DNA of 5,616 nt, from NCBI GenBank assembly GCA_030640485.1, contig DAOWJG010000027.1, positions 1 to 5,616 on the forward strand, given 5' to 3'. Positions 1 to 5,616 of the stretch are shown here, piece by piece. The translations under genes were made by a program, and so were the position numbers. The notes beneath the pieces were generated by a model. It searched no databases, had not been told where the DNA came from, and worked only from the letters and a program-made list of their open reading frames with translations. Numbering within the stretch: the stretch's first letter is position 1; each line of letters opens with the position of its first letter. This stretch comes from Dehalococcoidales bacterium. Lineage in GTDB: Bacteria; Chloroflexota; Dehalococcoidia; Dehalococcoidales; UBA5760.

Positions 1-441
1 AAAGTTAAGAATAAGCTGGGGACCCTGCATGATGTTGGGCTGGGCTATATTCGCCTGGGGCAGCCGGCACCGACTCTCTCCGGAGGCGAGGCGCAGCGGG
101 TAAAGCTAGCCACCGAGCTATCGCGGCGGTCTACCGGGCGTACCCTTTATATCCTCGACGAGCCGACTACCGGCCTTGCCTTTGATGATGTAGCGGCACT
201 CTTGCGGGTACTGCAGCGTTTGGTTGACGGCGGTAACACCGTGATTGTCATTGAGCACCATCTGGACGTAATTAAGAATGCCGATCATATTATTGACCTC
301 GGACCAGGGGCTGGTGACCGGGGTGGCCATATTGTTGCCATCGGCACGCCTGAGGAGATAGCCCGGGAGCACTCCTCTGCCACCGGACAGTATCTGGGTA
401 GGGTATTGGCTAAAGACATAGAGTATGCTCTAACCAGCTGA
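1..441 (+). CDS. uvrA: UvrABC excinuclease subunit A, C-terminal part (5' end outside window)
   Basis: This is the C-terminal ATPase region of UvrA, the damage-recognition ATPase of nucleotide excision repair, which loads UvrB onto damaged DNA in the cytoplasm. The reading frame is open from base 1, so the start lies upstream; 146 codons remain before TGA. Visible in order: the second-domain ABC signature [12 protein letters not shown] (fragment residues 26-37), Walker [10 protein letters not shown] (51-59, with D53 and catalytic E54), the [12 protein letters not shown] segment carrying switch histidine H86, and the typical UvrA tail [10 protein letters not shown] followed by [11 protein letters not shown]. 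The residue after DEPTTGL is alanine (A60), where most UvrA proteins have histidine (GLHF). The second Walker A and the zinc-binding segments are off the window. The gene ends normally and is followed 45 bp later by an intrinsic terminator, so it is probably the last gene of its transcript. Identity is secure. Confidence 0.96.
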   Translation, partial: KVKNKLGTLHDVGLGYIRLGQPAPTLSGGEAQRVKLATELSRRSTGRTLYILDEPTTGLAFDDVAALLRVLQRLVDGGNTVIVIEHHLDVIKNADHIIDLGPGAGDRGGHIVAIGTPEEIAREHSSATGQYLGRVLAKDIEYALTS

Positions 442-485
442 CCTCTATATAGTTAAGTCTTTTCAATTTGGTGCCGAGCAGTCGT

Positions 486-517
486 GGGGGGATTCAGAGT
501 TGCCCCCCCTTATTTTT
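486..517 (+). terminator. Rho-independent terminator after uvrA
   Basis: A run of six G (486-491) can pair with six C (504-509) around a 12-nt loop, and the stem is followed by TTATTTTT (510-517). This is the classic GC-rich stem plus U-tract of an intrinsic terminator on the plus strand. It lies 45 bp after the uvrA stop and only about 20 bp before the next start codon. It should therefore separate uvrA transcription from the transporter gene, unless read-through is used. Confidence 0.75.
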
Positions 518-520
518 CCT

Positions 521-530
521 AGGGAGAGAG
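521..530 (+). promoter_or_regulatory. Ribosome binding site that decides the TTG start of the MFS gene
   Basis: The purine stretch AGGGAGAGAG lies 7 to 16 bases before the TTG at 538, with its GGGAG/GAGAG core at a workable 9-11 nt spacing. An in-frame TAG at 520-522 closes the frame upstream. The first in-frame ATG is at about residue 38, inside the first membrane helix. TTG at 538 is therefore the only start that keeps the whole first helix. Confidence 0.6.
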
Positions 531-537
531 AATCAGG

Positions 538-1821
538 TTGCTATTAAATAGGCGGGATCCAGGCTCAACCGGAGATAAAAAGCCAAAGGTCTTTTATGGC
601 TATATTATAGTCCTGGTCGGTTTCTGTATCCAAGCACTGTCTTGGGGCATGTTCAACACCTTTGGCGTCTTTTTCAGCTCTTTTTTAACTGAGTTTGGCT
701 GGTCGAGGGCGACAATTTCTGGCGCTGCTTCGTTAAGTGGCATTGTAATGGGTTTTGTTGGCATTACTGCCGGCAGGCTGGGCGATAAGATTGGCCCTAG
801 GATGGTTATGGTCGGTTGCGGCGTGTTTTTGGGTTCAGCCTATTTGCTGATGTCACAGATTAATGCTACCTGGCAGCTATATCTATTCTATGGGGTGATA
901 GGGGGAATTGGCTTCAGTGGCATGGATGTTTTGCCCTTATCCACAGTCGCCAGGTGGTTTGTCAAGAAGAGGGGAATGATGACCGGCATTCTAAAGATTG
1001 GTACCGGTGCCGGCATGTTGATTTTCCCGTTAGTGGCGCCTCGGCTTATCGCTAACTACGGCTGGCGCAGCTCCTACATTTTTATAGGTATTGTGGTCAT
1101 GGTAGTAATCGTCACGGCGGCACAGTTCCTCAGGCGTGACCCGGCGCAAAAAGGGCTGTTACCCTACGGGGCAGATGAAGCCGGCGCTGACAGTCTAAAT
1201 TGGAAGGATGAAGGGTTTTCTCTTCGGGAAGCGATGCATACCAGCCAGTTCCGGATACTCTGTGCCATGTACGCAATCATTCTCTTCTGCTCACAGACCA
1301 TGCTGGTTCATATTGCCCTTCACGCAGTTGACCTTGGAATCCCGCTGACAAGCGCTGCCGGTGTTCTGTCTACCATCGGTGGGGTAAGTATGGCGGGTAG
1401 GGCGGTAATGGGCAGTGCTGGTGATAGAATTGGGACTGGGAGGGCAGTTATTATCTGCTCTATTTTTCTATTAGCCGGTTTAGTCTGGCTTCAGTTTGCC
1501 AACGAGTTGTGGATGTTATACTTGTTTGCCGCCATATATGGTTTTGGTCACGGGGGCTTTTTTACAGTGCTGTCACCGTTGGTAGCCGATCTATTCGGGC
1601 TAAATTCACACGGCGCAATCTTTGGCAGTGTTTTCTTCAGCGGTACTATCGGAGGTGCTATTGGCCCCATGCTGGCTGGTCGTATATTTGACGTTACTGG
1701 TAGTTATCAACTAGCCTTCAAAATCTGTGGATTTGCCAGCGTGGCGGTACTTATACTATCCTTACTTTTGAGACCGCTAAGGAGAAGGGAGGTGATAGAT
1801 GAACCGAAAAGAGGTGCTTGA
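538..1821 (+). CDS. MFS transporter, oxalate/formate antiporter-like or monocarboxylate-type
   Basis: A 427-residue inner-membrane carrier of the major facilitator superfamily, the usual length for a 12-helix member. Hydrophobic segments fall at roughly 19-42, 57-78, 88-106, 112-135, 148-168, 178-198, 238-262, 272-292, 302-320, 325-350, 360-382 and 392-412. A polar cytoplasmic loop (about 199-236) separates the two six-helix halves. Motif A is clear between helices 2 and 3 as GRLGDKIGPR (79-88), with a second copy GSAGDRIGTGR (292-302) in the matching place of the other half. FGWSRATIS (53-61) and HIALHAVDLGI (258-268) resemble the conserved blocks of the OFA and SLC16-like branches, which move small carboxylates. 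Substrate and direction are not readable from the sequence. It starts at TTG, has no obvious promoter of its own after the uvrA terminator, and overlaps the next gene by 23 bp. The fold is secure; the subfamily is moderately so. Confidence 0.9.
   Translation: MLLNRRDPGSTGDKKPKVFYGYIIVLVGFCIQALSWGMFNTFGVFFSSFLTEFGWSRATISGAASLSGIVMGFVGITAGRLGDKIGPRMVMVGCGVFLGSAYLLMSQINATWQLYLFYGVIGGIGFSGMDVLPLSTVARWFVKKRGMMTGILKIGTGAGMLIFPLVAPRLIANYGWRSSYIFIGIVVMVVIVTAAQFLRRDPAQKGLLPYGADEAGADSLNWKDEGFSLREAMHTSQFRILCAMYAIILFCSQTMLVHIALHAVDLGIPLTSAAGVLSTIGGVSMAGRAVMGSAGDRIGTGRAVIICSIFLLAGLVWLQFANELWMLYLFAAIYGFGHGGFFTVLSPLVADLFGLNSHGAIFGSVFFSGTIGGAIGPMLAGRIFDVTGSYQLAFKICGFASVAVLILSLLLRPLRRREVIDEPKRGA
1788..1796 (+). 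promoter_or_regulatory. Strong Shine-Dalgarno site for the HD gene, inside the MFS gene
   Basis: GGAGGTGAT is complementary over nine bases to the usual 3' end of 16S rRNA and sits two bases before the ATG at 1799 (six bases from the GGAGG core). It lies within the last codons of the transporter gene. Ribosomes finishing the transporter could therefore reinitiate here, and the site is also strong enough to act independently. Confidence 0.85.
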
Positions 1822-2350
1822 ATCGGTCAGGGAGAATGTGGGGAACAAAAATCTGGTAAAGCACATGTTAGCTGCTGAGGTGGTAATGCGGGCTCTAGCC
1901 CGGCGCCTGGGTGAGGACGAGGAGGAGTGGGGGTTTACCGGTCTCTTACACGATATCGATGTGGAGCTCACCGAGGGAGACATGAAGGCTCATAGCAAGC
2001 TGGGGGCGGACCTGGCTCGGGAACTGGGGGCGAGCGAGGCTATGGCTCACGCTATCTTGTGCCATAATCAAGCCCACGGTGTTCCCTGTGAGACTAGGCT
2101 GGATAAGGCTCTATTCTGTGTTGACCCCTTAACCGGCTTAATCACGGCGGCGGCTCTGGTTAGACCGGATAAGAAGTTGGCTGGGCTTACCGCTAAATCA
2201 GTCGTCAAGCGATTTAAGGAAAAGGGCTTTGCTGCTGGGGTGGATCGGGAACAGATCTCATCGTGTCGCGAGCTCGGGCTGGAGCTTGGTGAGTTTATTG
2301 AGCTGGGGCTGGGGGCAGTGCGGGGCATTGCCAGCGACCTCGGACTATAG
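1799..2350 (+). CDS. HD-superfamily predicted metal-dependent phosphohydrolase (COG2316-like)
   Basis: A 183-residue soluble protein with the HD metal-dependent phosphohydrolase pattern: H22 in VKHMLAAE, the HD pair H51-D52 in GLLHDID, further histidines at 65, 84, 89 and 93 (AHAILCHNQAH), and a late aspartate D109 in VDPLTGL. The long conserved block from VDPLTGL through AALVRPDKKLAG, KSVVKRFKEK and FAAGVDREQI to a glutamate-rich helical end matches, from memory, the small predicted hydrolases of COG2316. That family is widespread in anaerobic bacteria and archaea and has no firmly assigned substrate. The length is normal for the family and the metal ligands appear intact. The start is fixed by the nine-base Shine-Dalgarno match just upstream. 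The 23-bp overlap with the transporter suggests co-transcription and translational coupling. Whether it acts on the transported compound, a nucleotide or a signalling molecule is unknown. Confidence 0.88.
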   Translation: MNRKEVLESVRENVGNKNLVKHMLAAEVVMRALARRLGEDEEEWGFTGLLHDIDVELTEGDMKAHSKLGADLARELGASEAMAHAILCHNQAHGVPCETRLDKALFCVDPLTGLITAAALVRPDKKLAGLTAKSVVKRFKEKGFAAGVDREQISSCRELGLELGEFIELGLGAVRGIASDLGL

Positions 2351-2368
2351 ATTTTGAACTTACTTCGC

Positions 2369-2427
2369 TAACCATGGACTACCCGATTGGCCAACCTGCT
2401 GCGAGAGGGGTCTTGAGCCATAGGTTA
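2369..2427. repeat. Weak imperfect inverted repeat in the convergent gap
   Basis: TAACCATGG (2369-2377) can pair with CCATAGGTTA (2418-2427) as nine pairs with one bulged A, enclosing 40 nt that include the palindrome TTGGCCAA (2387-2394). It occupies the gap between the convergent HD gene and sbcC and could help end transcription from both sides. There is no proper U-tract on either strand, so I do not call it a terminator. It may be chance. Confidence 0.25.
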
Positions 2428-2428
2428 A

Positions 2429-4999
2429 TTAGTTTACTTCAAGTGTGGAGCCGTTTACAGTCTTGATGACATTAATGCGGGTGGGGAAGGCGTCTCTTAA
2501 TTCCTCAATATGAGTGATAACCAGTATCTTATTAAAGTCATCCTGAATCGAGTTTATGGCTTCCTTAAGTTTTTCTAGGCCAGCACTATCCTGAGTGCCG
2601 AAGCCTTCATCAATAACCAGGGTGGGCAGTGGAGCCCCTGCTCGTCTGGCCAGCAGTTTAGACAGGGCAATACGAATGGCAAAGTTAATACGGAAGGCTT
2701 CACCACCGCTAAACATTTCGTAGTTTCGTGTCCCCAGTTCGTCAGAGATTTTAATATCCAGGGTTTCCACGACATTCCCGGCCTTTGTTTCCCGTTGCGT
2801 CTCAATCTTGATATGCATTCTATTGTCAGTCATGCGAGACAGTAGTTCATTGGCTTCAGTTTCAATCTCAGGGAGGGCGCTCTCAATAAGGAGGGCTTGG
2901 ATTCCCCTTTTGCCGAAGGCTTGCGCTAGGTCTTTATAGATTTTCTCCTCTCTTGCGGCTTGAGATAGCCGTTTTCCCTTTTCCTCCCTTTTTATCTCTA
3001 GTTCCGCTAGGCGGTCTAGCTTTGCCTTCAGGCTCCACATTGCCTCCTGGGCCTGTTTTTGCCTGGCCAATAGCGCTTGGTGTTCGTTTTCGGCCTGGAT
3101 AAAATCGTTGACCAGTTGTGGCAGTCGATTAAGTTCTTCACTTAAGTCTTGCCGTTTTTGATTATCGGTCTTAAGGCGGTGGCGTAGCTCTTGAGCAGCT
3201 TCGCCGGCTCGGGAAGCGGCCTCTTCTTCCTGGCTTACGAGCCTTTCGGCTTCTTCCAGTTTTCTCTTTAAATTCTGGTACTGCTCCAGGCTGGTTAGGC
3301 GCTGGCGTACCTCGTCATGCTGTCTTGTGTCATAGCTGAGTTTCGCCAGTTCGTCTTCTAGCTCACTTAGTGCCTGTTGTTCGGTAAGGGCAAAGTCTCT
3401 TCTGGCCAGGTGTTCTTCAATCTCGGCTAGGCTTTTTCTGGCCTCACTTAGCTTGCCTGCGGCCTCTTCAGCTTTGAGTAACTCTTGGTTTAAGATGCTG
3501 GCTTTGGTCTGGAGCGAGGCTCTATCTTGATTTAGCTTGGTTTCAAGCTGAGAAATTTCGCTTTCCCGCCGGGTAAGCTCTGTTTCCTTTTGGGCTAGCT
3601 CAGCCTGGTTTAGCTTTAGGGATTCAAGCTTGCTGTGCCTGTCGCTGATATACTTGGTCTCAATGAGGTTTATGCCCCCTGCCTCAAGCTCGGTCTCGCA
3701 TAGCGGGCACTTGGTGCCCTTTTGGGTTAGCAGTAGGCGAAGCTTTTCCCCGATTTCTTTTATTTCTCGTTCCAGCTGGGTTTTTCTGGACTCCAGGTAG
3801 TTTACCTGGGTTCTTAGTTCTTGGCTACCCTTTTTTTCTTTACTTAGTCTTTCTTCCGGCTCAGCCAGCTTAAGTAGTTGAGCCTGTATCTGCGTTAGCT
3901 CCTTCTTGAGCGCGGGCAGTTTCTGTGAGCTGGTTTCTAGTTCACCAATTTGGCTTTGCACTACGGCATGCGCTTTAACTAGAGCTTGTCCGGCCTGGGT
4001 GATGGTCATCTCTAGCTGGTGCAGGCGTTCACTCAGAGTGGTAACCAGTCTTAACTTCTGGTCAAGTTCGTCGCTTAGCTTTTTAGCGTTAGTAAATTGG
4101 GTGTGGCCTTCCTCTATTGTGAAGCGTTGGGCGATTAAGCCTTCGTACTCTTTGAGCCTTAAACGGTGCTGGTTAACCTGGTCATCCCAGCGCTCCAGGT
4201 CTCTTACCGTCTTGGTGAGGTGCTCCTCTAACTGAGCCAGTTCAGATTTCTTGTTTTCCAGGGCTTCCTTTTCCTGCCGCAGATTATTAAGCCTGGCCTC
4301 CTGCTTGGTTACTTCTTTTTCTATAGCGGAGAGCTGGCTTTGCCCGGCTTCAAATTCAGCTTCATAGCTTGGTTTTTGGGCAAGTTCACTGTTTATATCC
4401 TGGATAGTGCTCTCAAGCTGTGTCCTTTCCATTTCCTGCTCTTTAGCCCGGTTTTTAGCCTGCTCTTCCAGCCTATCGTAGAAGGAAAGCCCCAGAATGT
4501 CAGCCAGCACCTGCTTACGCTCCACGGGGCGTTTGATGGTGAACTCATCAGCACGACCCTGCAGAAGCAGGGCACTATTAACAAATGTTGGGTAGTCCAT
4601 GCGCAGGACGTCAATAATCTTCTGCTGGGTCTGGGCAATACTGTTGCCGGTAAGTGCCTTGAAGACACTATCAGTGGCTATCTGAAATTCCAAGATGGTC
4701 TTGCCGGCACTCCCGCGACGTTTCGGTTTGGCGTGCTTGCGCAGGATACGGTAGGATTGCTCGCTAACGGCGAAGTCAAACTCTACCTCCATTTCCGTCT
4801 GGCCCAGGTGAACCAGGTCATCATCGCTCTTGGCTCTGGTTTTTCCCCATAGCGCCCAGGTCATGGCATCAATTAGAGCCGACTTACCGTTACCGTTATC
4901 ACCGCAGATACAGGCGGTATGAATACCCTCAAAGGAGAGTGGGGGCACATTATCCCGGTAGCACATAAAATTGCGCAGTGCTAGCCTAATAGGAATCAT
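2429..4999 (-). CDS. sbcC: SbcC/Rad50-type DNA repair ATPase with zinc hook
   Basis: An 856-residue SMC-like ATPase, the Rad50/SbcC partner of the Mre11/SbcD nuclease, which processes double-strand ends, hairpins and protein-blocked ends on the chromosome. Order of parts: N-terminal ABC half with Walker A GDNGNGKS (33-40) and Q-loop Q147 in LLLQGRADEF; a long heptad-rich coiled coil (about 175-425); zinc hook CPLC (431-434), which dimerises molecules through a shared zinc; the returning coiled coil (about 445-690); and the C-terminal ABC half with signature SGGEAFR (764-770), Walker B TLVIDE (793-798), D-loop GTQD and switch H830 in VITHIEE. All catalytic motifs are intact. The size is nearer archaeal Rad50 (about 880) than E. 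coli SbcC (1048), owing to a shorter coil. ATG at 4999 is supported by GAGG nine bases upstream. No sbcD lies on either side: downstream is the convergent HD gene, upstream a divergent hydrolase gene. It is probably transcribed alone. Confidence 0.95.
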   Translation of the reverse strand: MIPIRLALRNFMCYRDNVPPLSFEGIHTACICGDNGNGKSALIDAMTWALWGKTRAKSDDDLVHLGQTEMEVEFDFAVSEQSYRILRKHAKPKRRGSAGKTILEFQIATDSVFKALTGNSIAQTQQKIIDVLRMDYPTFVNSALLLQGRADEFTIKRPVERKQVLADILGLSFYDRLEEQAKNRAKEQEMERTQLESTIQDINSELAQKPSYEAEFEAGQSQLSAIEKEVTKQEARLNNLRQEKEALENKKSELAQLEEHLTKTVRDLERWDDQVNQHRLRLKEYEGLIAQRFTIEEGHTQFTNAKKLSDELDQKLRLVTTLSERLHQLEMTITQAGQALVKAHAVVQSQIGELETSSQKLPALKKELTQIQAQLLKLAEPEERLSKEKKGSQELRTQVNYLESRKTQLEREIKEIGEKLRLLLTQKGTKCPLCETELEAGGINLIETKYISDRHSKLESLKLNQAELAQKETELTRRESEISQLETKLNQDRASLQTKASILNQELLKAEEAAGKLSEARKSLAEIEEHLARRDFALTEQQALSELEDELAKLSYDTRQHDEVRQRLTSLEQYQNLKRKLEEAERLVSQEEEAASRAGEAAQELRHRLKTDNQKRQDLSEELNRLPQLVNDFIQAENEHQALLARQKQAQEAMWSLKAKLDRLAELEIKREEKGKRLSQAAREEKIYKDLAQAFGKRGIQALLIESALPEIETEANELLSRMTDNRMHIKIETQRETKAGNVVETLDIKISDELGTRNYEMFSGGEAFRINFAIRIALSKLLARRAGAPLPTLVIDEGFGTQDSAGLEKLKEAINSIQDDFNKILVITHIEELRDAFPTRINVIKTVNGSTLEVN

Positions 5000-5008
5000 T
5001 CAGAAAAT

Positions 5009-5012
5009 CCTC
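5009..5012 (-). promoter_or_regulatory. Ribosome binding site of sbcC
   Basis: Read on the minus strand, GAGG lies nine bases before the ATG whose first base is 4999. The site is short but well placed. It supports the chosen start, which puts the usual N-terminal beta strand (IRLALRNFMCY) right at the beginning of the protein. Confidence 0.55.
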
Positions 5013-5069
5013 GTGCTGATAATTTGTTATGAGCCGTCTGTAAAACCTCAGGTAATGATGTTCTTCGCT

Positions 5070-5078
5070 ATTCTAGCA
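5070..5078 (-). promoter_or_regulatory. Candidate extended -10 promoter for sbcC
   Basis: The minus strand reads TGCTAGAAT here, a TGn extension followed by TAGAAT, which matches TATAAT at four of six places. No good -35 hexamer sits 16-18 bases upstream, as is common for extended -10 promoters. Transcription would begin near 5063 and give a leader of about 63 nt before the sbcC ATG. Judged by sequence match only. Confidence 0.4.
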
Positions 5079-5105
5079 TAATTAAGGGTTATAGAAGAGA
5101 AGGGC

Positions 5106-5134
5106 TTGACAAAGAGGGCTCCCCTGCTTAAAGT
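5106..5134 (+). promoter_or_regulatory. Candidate sigma-70 type promoter for the isochorismatase-family gene
   Basis: A perfect -35 hexamer TTGACA (5106-5111) is followed after 17 bases by TAAAGT (5129-5134), a four-of-six match to the -10 consensus. Transcription would start near 5141 and give a leader of about 69 nt before the GTG at 5210. It diverges from the sbcC promoter candidate about 30 bp away. Placement and spacing are convincing; activity is untested. Confidence 0.6.
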
Positions 5135-5164
5135 TTTATGACGCAACTGTGCCCACATTTTTAA

Positions 5165-5199
5165 CCTTTACAAATATCCCAGTGATAGCGGTGTAAAGG
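5165..5199 (+). promoter_or_regulatory. Perfect 8-bp inverted repeat in the leader, overlapping the Shine-Dalgarno site
   Basis: CCTTTACA (5165-5172) is the exact reverse complement of TGTAAAGG (5192-5199). Nested inside is a smaller one, TATC (5175-5178) with GATA (5184-5187) around CCAGT. As RNA this would be a two-step hairpin whose 3' arm takes in the first part of the Shine-Dalgarno sequence AAGGAGG (5196-5202), so it could restrain translation. As DNA it could equally be an operator with TTTACA/TGTAAA half-sites 27 bp apart, downstream of the promoter. The repeat is certain; its role is inferred. Confidence 0.45.
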
Positions 5200-5209
5200 A
5201 GGGACTTAG

Positions 5210-5616
5210 GTGGATGACTATGTAAAGCCCGATTTTGAAAAGGTGGCGCTACTTACTGTCGACGTGCAACGCGACTTTACTCTACCCGGGGCGCCGGTAG
5301 AGATTCCAGGCACGATGGATGTTTTACCTGGCATCCAGCGGCTGGTACGAGGATTCAGAGAGCTAAAAAGGCCAATCGTCCATGTGGTCCGGCTTTATCT
5401 ATCGGACGGTTCTAATGCTGACCTGTGTCGGCGTAGGGTTATCGAGAACGGGAAGGGAATGGTGGTTCCCGGTAGTGAGGGGGCAGAACTGGTGGAGGAG
5501 CTTAAACCGGCGCCTGAAATTAAACTGGATGCCGTGAGGCTACTTGCCGGGAAGTTACAGTTGCTTGGTTCTGAAGAATGGGTTATGTACAAGCCTAGAT
5601 GGGGGGCATTCTTTCA
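5210..5616 (+). CDS. Isochorismatase-family cysteine hydrolase, N-terminal part (3' end outside window)
   Basis: The first 135 codons of an alpha/beta cysteine hydrolase of the isochorismatase/nicotinamidase family, cytoplasmic enzymes that cleave amide, ether or similar bonds using an Asp-Lys-Cys triad. The segment VALLTVDVQRDF (residues 12-23) holds the expected catalytic aspartate D18, equivalent to D8 of nicotinamidase. YKPRWGAFF (127-135) holds the expected lysine K128. The cysteine would lie beyond the window end. PGSEGAELVEEL (87-98) is the usual family block before that lysine. About 20 residues (106-125) separate this block from the lysine strand, longer than in small nicotinamidases. 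The GTG start is forced: an in-frame TAG directly precedes it (5207-5209), and AAGGAGG (5196-5202) stands seven bases upstream. It is divergent from sbcC. The substrate cannot be assigned, so isochorismatase, nicotinamidase, biuret/ureide or other amidase activity all remain open. Confidence 0.88.
   Translation, partial: MDDYVKPDFEKVALLTVDVQRDFTLPGAPVEIPGTMDVLPGIQRLVRGFRELKRPIVHVVRLYLSDGSNADLCRRRVIENGKGMVVPGSEGAELVEELKPAPEIKLDAVRLLAGKLQLLGSEEWVMYKPRWGAFF

Noticed and set aside
2068..2328. 86-codon open frame on the minus strand opposite the HD gene
   Set aside because: It is antisense to conserved HD-family sequence, with a Ser/Pro-rich translation and no recognisable domain.
2351..2428. Bidirectional terminator between the convergent genes
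   Set aside because: The only inverted repeat has a 40-nt loop, a bulge and no U-tract on either strand, so I kept it only as a weak repeat.
3698..3709. CxxC motif as a sign of a separate zinc-finger protein
   Set aside because: It is the CPLC zinc hook at the tip of the SbcC coiled coil, exactly where a Rad50-type protein should have it.
3906..4235. 109-codon open frame opposite the sbcC coiled coil
   Set aside because: The Ser/Trp/Leu-rich translation is what the complement of a Glu/Lys/Gln-rich coiled coil gives. There is no independent evidence for a gene.
4340..4852. 170-codon open frame on the plus strand, antisense to the start of sbcC
   Set aside because: It lies entirely opposite the conserved Walker A and Q-loop part of sbcC. 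Its translation is an unstructured mix with no family resemblance, and it has no ribosome binding site of note. It is a shadow of the real gene.
5055..5081. Eight-codon hydrophobic mini-ORF (MMFFAILA) in the divergent region
   Set aside because: It lies upstream of the only plausible rightward promoter, and the preceding AGG is too close to the start to be a usable ribosome binding site.
5138..5164. Eight-codon mini-ORF (MTQLCPHF) as a possible leader peptide
   Set aside because: Its ATG falls at or just before the predicted transcription start, so there would be no room for a ribosome binding site. It also lacks the repeated codons of an attenuator.
1..5616. Mobile element, CRISPR array, tRNA, toxin-antitoxin or defence island
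   Set aside because: Read on both strands, I saw no direct-repeat arrays, terminal inverted repeats, transposase or integrase motifs, or tRNA-like cloverleaf sequence. All long frames are accounted for by housekeeping or metabolic genes.

Overview
The window looks like ordinary bacterial chromosome with compact gene packing and mid-range base composition. It carries uvrA, purine-rich Shine-Dalgarno sites and TTG, GTG and ATG starts, which together indicate a bacterium. Two features would suit an uncultured anaerobic or sediment lineage such as Chloroflexota (Dehalococcoidia): a short, Rad50-sized SbcC and an MFS carrier of the oxalate/formate-monocarboxylate type. That lineage call is a low-confidence inference from protein style, because there is no rRNA or other marker here.

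Layout. (1) 1-441, plus strand: the last 146 codons of uvrA, followed by a clear intrinsic terminator at 486-517. (2) 538-2350, plus strand: a two-gene unit. A 12-helix MFS transporter starting at TTG overlaps by 23 bp the gene for a small HD-superfamily phosphohydrolase, whose very strong ribosome binding site lies inside the transporter gene. (3) 2351-2428: a short convergent gap with only a weak imperfect inverted repeat. (4) 2429-4999, minus strand: a complete sbcC/rad50-type ATPase with all ABC motifs and a CPLC zinc hook, but no sbcD beside it. (5) 5000-5209: a divergent intergenic region of about 210 bp. It holds a candidate extended -10 promoter for sbcC, a candidate TTGACA-17-TAAAGT promoter for the rightward gene, and a perfect 8-bp inverted repeat whose right arm overlaps the rightward gene's Shine-Dalgarno sequence. 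(6) 5210 to the window end, plus strand: the first 135 codons of an isochorismatase-family cysteine hydrolase, cut before its catalytic cysteine.

How the genes fit together. UvrA (nucleotide excision repair) and SbcC (processing of DNA ends and hairpins) are both DNA repair proteins, but they are on opposite strands, separated by the transporter/HD pair, and do not form an operon. The transporter and HD hydrolase are probably translationally coupled; their shared substrate, if any, cannot be read from the sequence. I see no mobile element, CRISPR array, tRNA, rRNA or phage gene, and no evidence for an undescribed multigene system. The part most worth a second look is the divergent regulatory region at 5000-5209.
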